A stretch of 12,279 nt of DNA from Thermomucor indicae-seudaticae (Eukaryota; Mucoromycota; Mucoromycetes; Mucorales; Lichtheimiaceae), in the NCBI GenBank assembly GCA_000787465.1, contig JSYX01000807.1:1-12279 (forward strand), read 5' to 3'. The notes under the pieces are model-generated. The model saw only the letters and a list, made by a program, of their open reading frames with translations, did no database searches and had not been told where the DNA came from. Below are positions 1 to 6,929 of this stretch, one piece after another; position 1 is the stretch's first letter; each line of letters starts with the position of its first letter. A program made the translations under genes and the position numbers.

Positions 1-596
1 CCAGTCTGAGACCTTCCGCCTACTGCAATGGCTTTTCTTCTTGAAACGCTCAATTTCGACCAAAGTCCAATGATCCAAATCGAGCAAGAAAAGATCTAAC
101 TAATACCTATCCCCTGTCGAGCATTTACTCTCTGGATTTAGCTGTTGCTACCACGGTATCTCTCCATTCTAGCAATTCTTCCAATATTCCGCCATACGGG
201 TCGCAGCCTGACTCGCCGGTCGACTCTGTTCGATTTTTCTGACCGGTGACCTGACCTGTCAAATTGCGACCCCTAGCAAGAACCCAAAAATTGTCTCTAT
301 CTTCTCCTGTCATTTCAAGATTCGACACCAACATTACGTGTTCAGTTTTAGGGCGCTCTCAGAAGAAATCCCTCTTTCTCCTTCGCTATACCTTCCTCAT
401 TTATATTACGCGTTCTCCGTTCGTCAAAGGACATTACGTATGTATACTCACTTTCGATACTTCACGGTTTCGTTAGCACCTTGTTTTATTGACATTCGAA
501 TGCACTGTTCCAGATTGTGAAAATCACTCCCGCAGAATCTGCGAAATGATCCATGACATGGAGTGACATTGGAATAGAAGAGCAAACAGCTGGTAG
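1..596. other. non-genic stretch with short palindromic DNA
   Basis: I see no supportable gene here. The open frames on either strand are short, overlap each other and match no family I know. The only structure I can point to is the imperfect palindrome at 198-272. The right edge, around 540-596, may be decayed coding sequence or an intron belonging to the broken plus-strand gene that follows, because an AG at 595-596 directly precedes its first readable exon. Confidence 0.4.
198..272. repeat. 75-bp imperfect palindrome, MITE-like
   Basis: The two ends are perfect 8-bp inverted copies: GGGTCGCA at 198-205 and TGCGACCC at 265-272. A second inverted pair lies inside, CCGGTC at 216-221 and GACCGG at 241-246. 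The arms are unequal in length between these pairs, so the whole is an imperfect hairpin rather than a clean inverted repeat. Short palindromes of this kind are typical of very small non-autonomous DNA transposons, but I cannot see a target-site duplication, so the mobile origin is inference. Confidence 0.35.
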
Positions 597-895
597 CATC
601 AACAAAGCTCGCGCTTTTATGCGCGAAAAAATCTAGGAAAACGTTACGGCATCAGCGCGGGCACGGCTATCCAACATGCGATCCGATCCAATTGTGGTGT
701 TGTGAGGCTATTCGATATTGAGAGAGACAGTAAGTACTGTGAGACTCTTTGTATGTGCTTTATTCGGTTCTAATTAGAAAAGCTGTTTCCCAAGTCTACC
801 AGTAAAAATTCACGAATTCAGCCGATTTGCAATCACCGATGGTCTTGGTGTCGAACAATACGCTCTTGCATACCTTTCTGTCAGCAGCCAAATAT

Positions 896-903
896 CCAGT
901 GGG
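896..903. repeat. left target-site duplication of the hAT-like MITE
   Basis: CCAGTGGG here matches TCAGTGGG at 1049-1056 in seven of eight positions, and directly abuts the inverted repeat that starts TAGCGCTC. An eight-base duplication is the usual length for the hAT superfamily. Confidence 0.6.
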
Positions 904-1048
904 TAGCGCTCTTAATGAGACGGGTCATACGTGGGAAGGGCCAGGGGTACGACCTGAGACCCGGCCGGGACGGTTAATTGGGACACCCGTTTTTCCGGTT
1001 ATTAAATGGGACTGGTGTCGGGACGACCGGTCCCAATTAAGAGCTCTA
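904..1048. mobile_element. 145-bp hAT-like miniature inverted-repeat element (MITE)
   Basis: The left end reads TAGCGCTCTTAAT and the reverse complement of the right end reads TAGAGCTCTTAAT, so 12 of the first 13 bases agree; similarity continues imperfectly inwards through GGGAC/GGTC-rich sequence to roughly 25-30 bases. It is flanked by an 8-bp duplication (896-903 and 1049-1056, one mismatch). TAG-type ends with an 8-bp duplication fit the hAT superfamily. At 145 bp it cannot code for a transposase and must have been moved by a partner elsewhere. Insert plus one duplication is 153 bp, a multiple of three, yet the first three bases of the element form an in-frame TAG in the interrupted gene, so insertion truncates the reading frame at once. 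Confidence 0.7.
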
Positions 1049-1056
1049 TCAGTGGG
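1049..1056. repeat. right target-site duplication of the hAT-like MITE
   Basis: TCAGTGGG, the partner of CCAGTGGG at 896-903. The following base is T on both the element side of the left copy and the flank of the right copy, so the duplication could alternatively be read as CAGTGGGT (897-904 and 1050-1057), which then matches perfectly but makes the element ends less symmetrical. Confidence 0.6.
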
Positions 1057-1748
1057 TCGACATCTGTCGGTCGAATCATATCCACAAAACGGAAGTTTGA
1101 TAGAGAATCCTGCCCAAACTGATTACCGCTTGTTGCGCCTGGTTTAAAGCACCTACTGGCTGTCTAACCGTATTCTGCTATCCTGCTGACGCGAAAGTAC
1201 ATCGAAATGCACGATTGAATCTGCGACCTACTGAATGAGGACTGGATTTTCCGGCCACAATTAAGGTACGCTTGCGGTCAGATCCTAGCTGGTTGTATCA
1301 TGTTGAGCAGCAATAATAGGCAGGCAATTATTGCCAATACCGTGGAGACGTATGGGCGAAGAAGGCCGATTTATACTCACAGTGATCCGTTTGCCTTCAA
1401 GAAGGGTATTTCAATTCCTACTTCGTTGCCACCCTCGACAAGCACTTGATACCAGGATGTCTGGCCACTGACGAGTACTGCATCGGAAAGATAGAAGCTT
1501 GTCACTGGCACCAGCACGATCAACATCCTTTGTACGAGCACGGTCGTTCTAGGTGACCAGCTAAAAGTCTTCGTTGGACCTGGATTCAGATCAATTCCAG
1601 GTCCTCTAAAGAGCAGTTCGGCCAAGATATACCTTCGCCGGCAATGCATTGAGATTTCCATGCAAAACCACAGAGCACGTATGCCTATGCTCCTAATTTG
1701 ACTCGCCGGTGACAACTGTCGACCGGATTTGTTCACAAGCACAGGAAA

Positions 1749-1763
1749 GACTAGGGCTCCGAG
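1749..1763 (+). repeat. left terminal inverted repeat (15 bp)
   Basis: Exact inverted match to 3355-3369; the next outward base pair (1748 and 3370) no longer matches. Beyond the inner end, the two copies share only a loose CGG/GTC-rich composition. Confidence 0.6.
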
Positions 1764-1860
1764 TCGGTTCAGATGGGTCGGGATGAAAAGTTATACTGAC
1801 ATGGAGTCGGTAGAGATGTCGGTATTAGGGTCGGGTCAGTAACACAGAGCCCTCCCCGCC

Positions 1861-2339
1861 ATGAACTGGACCTTTGACCAATTCGAGAAATTCGACCCGA
1901 ACGAAAGTGGTCGTCATGAAACAAGGGTGTAAGAGTACGTCGCTTTGCTCGATAAAGTCAAAAAGCTACCTTATTTCTCTTTGGGACTGAAGAGCTATTT
2001 GAAAACTTTAAAAGACGCAGCAAAGGTGTGTTGGCTATGCTTTGGTTAAAAGCATAGTGTCGTTGACGTTGTTCGTGTTAAGATGATCAGTCCAACGATA
2101 CAAAAGCAAGAGCCGCAAGTCCCATAAGCTATGGAAGTCCCGTAAATTATAGTGTGAACGTTTCTTTGGACGGAGGGAGCAACGTCGGTGCGATTGTGAC
2201 AGGAACCAGTAATTCGGTTTCGCTTTCGCTGCAAGACGCCCATGTGAACACACTACGGCGATCGTTCGCAGATCCGTTCGACAAGATTCCTACGAGATAT
2301 CTACGATTCGAGCGACGATTTTGCCGATTATCGGGCTAA
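1861..2339 (+). pseudogene. degenerate 5' part of the unknown gene inside the TIR-bounded segment
   Basis: A frame starting at ATG 1861 reads MNWTFDQFEKFDPNESGRHE, meets one in-frame TAA, then stays open to about 2047 with a possible frame change in the middle. A second frame is open from 2079 to 2339 and contains the segment VNVSLDGGSNVGAIVTGTSN; near 2290 a better protein-like reading (DIYDSSDDFADYRANLRNF) appears in another frame. These may be exons with introns I cannot place, or an exon series broken by a stop and a frameshift. It lies upstream of, and on the same strand as, the intact exons at 2503-3136, and I infer that both belong to one gene. No domain is recognised; in particular I see no DDE or BED zinc-finger signature. 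Confidence 0.35.
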
Positions 2340-2502
2340 TCTGAGAAATTTCGTCGACGCTTTTGTGTAACAAGTGCATGGTGACTGTTTTCAACTGCGC
2401 TTGAACTGGTGTTGTAGCCACTCGTCGTCGAAAACTCGTCGAAAATTATGCGACGGCGGCGACTGGAAGTGGATTCGTAGAAAATTGACCGAACTTTCAT
2501 AG

Positions 2503-3136
2503 AACGAATCTGAGAACGCTTGCCGTAGTGACAAAAGACCTCGACGACATTATGACGGCTCGAGCAGCGATGCAAGCTTGTCTAATACCGAGAACGATGT
2601 TGAAGATGACCATTGGACGTATGTTCCAAGCATTGACGACAATGACTCCTCGGTTATGGGGACCCCGAACGGTTTAAAAACTGTCCGTATCACCTTGTTG
2701 GACCTGGCCGAGAACAAGTTGTTATTCCAGAAGATGCAAAGAAGGTAAATTGGCTCATGCTTCTGTGATTTCTACATTTAACATGAAATCAATAGTGGGT
2801 AGTTGCGGAAAGGCACATAAGCGACGAGCTGTTACGTTATCGTGCAAATGTCGTCAAATCAGCAAAATTGCGGCAAGCACTATCACCTTATGACAGACTG
2901 TAAGTTCTGCCATCTTTGAAATTTTTCACTGCGCTTACTCCATATGTAGTGCCCTCAACTGCATCTTTGCCATATCTGATCAAGCTTGCAGTGGCCATGA
3001 GCTTGACATGGATGTTTGGGAAGCGATATTGAGCTATGCAAAAAAGGAGTACAAACTGAAATCGCTTTCCCATAAACATATGGGATGGTGTTCGAAAATA
3101 GCATCTGCAAGTGGCAAACGATACATGTCTTTTTAG
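2503..3136 (+). CDS. uncharacterised protein, last three exons (2503-2744, 2813-2899, 2950-3136)
   Basis: Three exons join in a single open frame of 171 codons ending in TAG at 3134-3136. Exon A (80 codons plus two bases) follows an AG at 2501-2502. The intron at 2745-2812 begins GTAAAT and is 68 nt when the AG at 2811-2812 is used; a nearer AG at 2794-2795 would bring in a stop. The intron at 2900-2949 (50 nt) begins GTAAGT and ends TAG. Exon A starts with a basic patch (DKRPRR) and then turns serine-rich and acidic (SSSDASLSNTENDVEDD), the layout of a nuclear protein linker. The rest is mixed helix-like sequence, including LALNCIFAISDQACSGHELD. I do not recognise the family. The 5' part is probably the damaged sequence at 1861-2339. 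The gene lies wholly inside the 15-bp inverted repeats, so it is either the element's own second protein or captured host sequence. A further donor near the end could extend it by a few residues. Confidence 0.45.
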
Positions 3137-3276
3137 GTGCAAACTTTGTTAACTCGATTATTTGTAGGCAGAAAGAATCAGTATGACAGAAGCGTCGAAC
3201 GTCCTTGATGCTTGGATAGCACAAGACAACACAGAATGTGGAAGAATGTAGGATTCCGAATTGGACAAGTCGGTCG

Positions 3277-3300
3277 GTCGGCAGAAAATTTTCTACCGAC
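3277..3300. repeat. 24-bp subterminal palindrome
   Basis: GTCGG-C-AGAAAA faces TTTTCT-A-CCGAC with a single mismatched pair (3282 and 3295) and no spacer. It lies about 55 bp inside the right terminal inverted repeat, amid GTCGGTCGG tracts. It could extrude as a hairpin or serve as a transposase-binding site; both are inference. Confidence 0.5.
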
Positions 3301-3354
3301 ACGAGTCGATCGGAATTCCAACGTTGGAAGTCGGCCGGACGGTCGGTCGGAAAT

Positions 3355-3369
3355 CTCGGAGCCCTAGTC
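3355..3369 (-). repeat. right terminal inverted repeat (15 bp)
   Basis: CTCGGAGCCCTAGTC, the exact reverse complement of 1749-1763. Two bases beyond it, three hexamers (GTAAGC, GTAAGC, GTAAGT) run in tandem at 3371-3388. Confidence 0.6.
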
Positions 3370-3649
3370 CGTAAGCGTAAGCGTAAGTGGCCTCCCCGCA
3401 ATTTCAAAAATTTTTGATTTTCAAATCCCGCCATGTGTTGCTACCCTCGACTTAGTTTTTTTTCGGTCGCCATTGACCCTTTGTTGACTCATGATTGCCC
3501 TGATCGCATCTCGCAATCTGACCACCGGTCTCATCGTTAATGAACACATGCGCAACATTGTAATCTCGAAATGTACACTCGCATGCGTAGTCAACCGCGA
3601 TTATCAATAAAATATCTTTTGTTTGTCAACGGACTCAGCGATTGCAGTT
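3370..3649. other. 280-bp stretch between the TIR-bounded segment and the MULE remnant
   Basis: No gene is seen. It holds three tandem GTAAGC-type hexamers (3371-3388), an A/T-rich self-complementary patch near 3400-3425 and a T8 run near 3456. The downstream inverted repeat of the MULE should lie here if it survives, but I could not pair any sequence convincingly with the region above 5100. Confidence 0.35.
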
Positions 3650-5072
3650 TTATCGTCTCCTGAAATTCGCATTTGGAGCAAGTACAGAGATCTCACCGAA
3701 TTCAGCATCAATCTCTCTCAACTGCCGCGTCAAGTCTTGCTGATTGGAAGGAACGGTGGCCTTGCCGACAAATCTTCTAAGACCGTCCATTCAGCAAGGA
3801 ACTCCTGCTGTGGCGATATCTCATTGTTGGTGCTGACTGCGTCTTGGCTATTGTCGAGTTGTATGCCATTATTGGGCTCCATGGACTCCTGGTATGACAA
3901 ACTAGACGACGCGATCGGTCGAACGCACATACCGTTCTCTTTACGTTGCACCAAGAACATATGTTTGCAAGGGCGACGCGATTGCGTGAAGGCAAGGCAC
4001 GAACAAGAGAGCAATTGATTTCCTTCTGCTTCGACCTATTCAAGGATCGGAATTTTAGATGTAAAACGTGGAGACCAATTATTGAAACTTTATCTCGTAG
4101 GTGATACCATCCAGCTGGAATGAGCTCACCTGGTACACTCCGTCTGCAACTTGACTGACCAATAGTTGGACCTATTATAAGTCTATGACCTCGGCTTTCA
4201 TTTCTTGGGCGCGGATCCTTCTCTCCTCTTTGCTCATCGGGCCGACTTTTGCCGTCAATCTTCGGATTTCACGCTGTATGTCAATTTCGACATCAATTGT
4301 CAAGACGTTGACAAGCAAATCCAATCTGTGCGTGCGCCTCCGCTGCAGATAGACGGTCTTAAGCGGTTGTGCCAGGATTCCACGTAGTTGTTTGTCTTCA
4401 TGTTGGTATATACATTCGGTTGAAAGCATGCTGCCCAACGTCGGAAACGCTGACCGTTTACCGAGTGAGACAAAAAATACTCTACGAACTGGGGCTGACT
4501 GTTCATCCATTGTGCTTTGAAGGTATCCAAACGCTCGTGGAAAGCGCTTACATCTCTTTCCCACATCAATGCTTTTAATTCCTCACGAATGGCTTTCATC
4601 GCCGATTGCTTATCTTCGGAGGTTCCATCCACTACAACTTTAGACCGAAGATTCTTCATCCATGCGCGTGCAGCATGCCAAGTGCAATATTGGATGGTGA
4701 CATTGCTGTTCCAGACAGAACTAATGGTATTACCTTCCGGTAAACTGCAATCGATGGTTATTCTTTTTGATGAAACTCCATGCGAAGCAAGGTGGCGGAA
4801 CCAGTGGACAAGTTGCTGGTGAAAAGATAAGCAACAGGAACGCCGCAAGCTGCTACCTCGTGTCGAATGACCAGCGTGTACAAGACTCCATCGCGATATT
4901 TGCTCACATCATGAGTGGCATCCAAACACATATACTTCGCGGTAACAAGCAAGTTCTTCTGCCACTCCGCGAAAAAGGAGAAAGTAAAGGATTGTTTGGT
5001 TATCCTGTCACCAACTTGCCAAGTCGTGTATCCGTTACTGCCACAGCAAAAACTATCACGTCTCGGGAACAT
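3650..5072 (-). pseudogene. Mutator-like (MULE) transposase with SWIM zinc finger, frameshifted
   Basis: Read on the minus strand, fragments in several frames line up in the order expected for a MULE DDE transposase. The first block contains KYMCLDATHDVSKYRDG, with the first catalytic Asp at 4920-4922. The next frame carries the second Asp (ITIDCS, 4750-4752), the C-x-x-H motif in QYCTWHAARAW and the catalytic Glu in NNYVESWH (4378-4380). A third frame continues with TVYLQRRRTHRLDLLVNV. Further on comes a SWIM finger of form CxC-x9-CxH (CSCLAF...RPCKH, 3961-4005) and a tail ending in TAA at 3650-3652. The frame changes near 4805, near 4365, between 4014 and 4178, and again near 3750, and there are in-frame stops around 4090 and 4175. 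MULE transposases cut and paste DNA in the nucleus; this copy cannot make a full protein unless unseen introns repair the breaks. The N-terminal part upstream of 5072 is not recognisable. Confidence 0.8.
3961..4005 (-). other. SWIM zinc-finger motif of the MULE remnant
   Basis: The minus-strand frame reads CSCLAFTQSRRPCKH, matching the CxC-x(n)-CxH pattern of SWIM domains, which commonly follow the catalytic core in MULE transposases and are thought to bind DNA. All four zinc ligands are kept although the surrounding frame is broken. Confidence 0.75.
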
Positions 5073-5297
5073 CTCATGACATTAAACGTTCCTGAGACTT
5101 CTCATCTGATCTCATTTACTGAGATGCGTCGTCCCATGCAGTGTTTTCCCGTACCTCAGTTTTAACCTGGATGTGCCGTATATTCGATATCCAAAGCTTA
5201 CATATTACAGTAGAGCGCACATGGAGACATGCATTAATGTCGGCATATCACTTCTACGACGCTGCCATGTCCCAGAAAAGGCGTTTACTGTGTCAGC

Positions 5298-5341
5298 ATC
5301 TCACATCGATCTCATCCCTATCTCATCCCGATCTCAGAGCG
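5298..5341. repeat. four tandem 11-bp units, consensus ATCTCATCCCG
   Basis: The units are ATCTCACATCG, ATCTCATCCCT, ATCTCATCCCG and ATCTCAGAGCG, running head to tail without spacers. Looser ATCTCAT motifs occur 150-250 bp to the left (around 5070 and 5104-5125), towards the MULE remnant. Subterminal tandem repeats often act as transposase-binding sites; that role here is inference. Confidence 0.65.
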
Positions 5342-6825
5342 TGGTATTCGTGAGTTTTTGCAGTGTTCTGTCTTGTGTCCGCGAAAGACATACAGCAAAA
5401 CAAAGTCTGTATATCAAGGAATGACAGTTCATGTATGAGTACTGCACATGGATTGCAACTCCCCTTGTGCCCTGTGGACGGCTTAAGACGCGAAGAACCT
5501 TGACCCGGTAACCTATGAGCCTATAAATGAATCAGTCAAGACGCCAGAGTTCCGAGAATTGCGCGTTCCTGCTTCCACCTGCGTCATGCTCTAAGAAGTG
5601 ATTAGAAAGCAAATCTTGCTTCATTGATCAAAGTATTGCTCATGTTCGGGCTGTAATTACACGCGCATCAGTTATTCATGTTGGTTACCATAGACCACTC
5701 ATATGGCCAGGGAAACATTGTCAACCAATTCATTTGCCTCGTTATAATCACGACCGTGGCGTGCAAAGTATCCGTAGCAGCACACTTTGTCTTTCATGGA
5801 AAACTTAGAAACATTTCTCTACATGGTTATACACACTTCACGCGAGAATACAGTACATTCTGTGCTGTAACTCGGTAACGTAAGTCAGGCGCATCTGCAT
5901 AATTATCGACCATAGTTCTTCAATGATAATGTCAACCCGATGTTTATCAAGGCTTAAAGGCAATAGTTGGATTCTGCGATATAGATTTTTATTGTGGCAG
6001 TTGCATCAAGATTGTATGTATACTATTCGAAGCATTCATCTGCATCACCCATCATGTCCGTACTGTTTGTACAACCATCCACACGTAGAAGCAGATATCT
6101 CTCATCAGGGTGATTCGACATGCGACATAGGAATACTTACCTGACAGCCATCCACAACGGCAAGGCTGGATACCATGGGACAGCAAATTGGGGACCCTTA
6201 CTGTCTTGACCTACTGTATTTGCGCATAGATTTATCCATAATTTGGGTCAAACGCACTGTGTATATCTTCCTCTGCACCATCCTAACTCCGGTGATTCAC
6301 ATTGTAATCATCAGAGTCGCAGCCGGTTCATATTGTCAGCCTGCGTTGCCGTTTTGTTGAGCAATCGTAATAATCATGCCGTACGTCGATCAGGAACATA
6401 TCCTTCGAGCATAAATCCGTAGATATGAGATGCCTTGATCGCTTGGACAATCACTTCCCCCCTAGACAGCGCTCTAGATTGCCAGTATTGCTTCAATCAA
6501 ATAACTCTTCATATTCATCAACACGATATTCACAGTGTCGGCTGCGGTGAACGTTCAAAATGTGCACAAAACTTTGAACTTGGTTATTCAGCCCTCAGAA
6601 AGCCTGCTCCACGCCCCGTAAGTCTATTTCTTACCACAGAGCTGCTATAATACGAAAAGTGGTCATCGAAGCTGACATAACCCTATTGACGATTGCTTCA
6701 GGGTTGTTGAAATATTGGATATCCTTAACGGATGTGGTGCATTTGTTTGTTGCATGCAGAAACGCCCATAGAATCATACCATTTTTAAACACGCACCAGG
6801 CACACAGGCCACCCGCGGCGCGGCT
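5342..6825. other. 1.5-kb intergenic stretch without a supported gene
   Basis: Only short open frames occur (for example around 5678-5878, 5923-6144 and 6175-6360). They lack domain signatures, have a scattered composition rich in His, Ile and Cys, and do not link through convincing splice sites. The right end must hold the promoter of the phosphatase gene. A TATAAAT string near 5521 has no gene behind it. Confidence 0.45.
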
Positions 6826-6833
6826 TATATAAA
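6826..6833 (+). promoter_or_regulatory. TATA box of the PP2C gene
   Basis: TATATAAA lies 97 bp upstream of the chosen start codon at 6930. Transcription would be expected to begin about 30 bp or more downstream, that is after the ATG at 6846, which is why that earlier in-frame ATG is not taken as the start. Confidence 0.6.
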
Positions 6834-6929
6834 GGGTAACCCGCAATGCATCCGATATGCAACTCCAGCGTTTTCCCGTTTCTCCCCTATTTTTCTCCCA
6901 GTAACGAAAAGAAAAAGAAAAAGGCTCTC

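Larger units (their letters stand above)
597..1690 (+). pseudogene. decayed protein-coding gene of unknown family, plus strand
   Basis: Several protein-like blocks follow each other on the plus strand. Exon 597-729 (44 codons, containing KRYGISAGTAIQHAIR) joins through a GT-AG intron (730-802) to a frame from 803 that reads RFAITDGLGVEQYALAYLS. A 145-bp miniature element interrupts that frame at 904; beyond the insert the same frame resumes at 1057 and ends in TGA at 1120-1122. Further blocks are open at 1219-1449 (containing QLRYACGQILAGCIMLSSNN) and, in a different frame, 1401-1556 (containing YFVATLDKHLIPGCLATDEY), which implies a frameshift near 1400. A weaker block follows to about 1690. 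I do not recognise the family and see no catalytic motif. The call that this is one broken gene rests on amino-acid-like composition, splice sites and shared strand, so it is inference. The 121-codon open frame on the opposite strand (1377-1742) is treated as a shadow. Confidence 0.45.
1749..3369. mobile_element. 1.6-kb segment bounded by 15-bp terminal inverted repeats, hAT-like ends
   Basis: GACTAGGGCTCCGAG at 1749-1763 is the exact reverse complement of the bases at 3355-3369. Starting the ends at TAGGGCTC (1752 and 3366) gives a TAG-type terminus resembling that of the 145-bp MITE upstream. The inner flank of the right end is rich in GTCGG/CCGAC repeats and contains a 24-bp palindrome, as subterminal regions of DNA transposons often do. 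I find no matching 8-bp duplication outside the ends, so the insertion may be old, rearranged, or the repeat may have another origin. Inside lies a plus-strand multi-exon coding region that I cannot assign to any transposase family. Confidence 0.5.

Noticed and set aside
1377..1742. Minus-strand open frame of 121 codons containing GPGIDLNPGP, resembling a 2A ribosome-skipping peptide as found in some non-LTR retrotransposons.
   Set aside because: The 2A consensus needs D-V/I-E before x-N-P-G-P; here the D is Gly and the E is Asp. The plus strand of the same stretch reads as more convincing protein, and no retrotransposon domain follows.
5678..6360. Three plus-strand open frames, one with several Cys and His residues that could suggest a zinc finger.
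   Set aside because: The Cys/His spacing fits no known finger, the frames do not join through good splice sites, and composition looks like AT-rich intergenic DNA.
6846..6929. In-frame upstream ATG that would extend the phosphatase by 28 residues.
   Set aside because: It lies only 20 bp after the first base of the TATA box and adds a segment unlike a targeting peptide.
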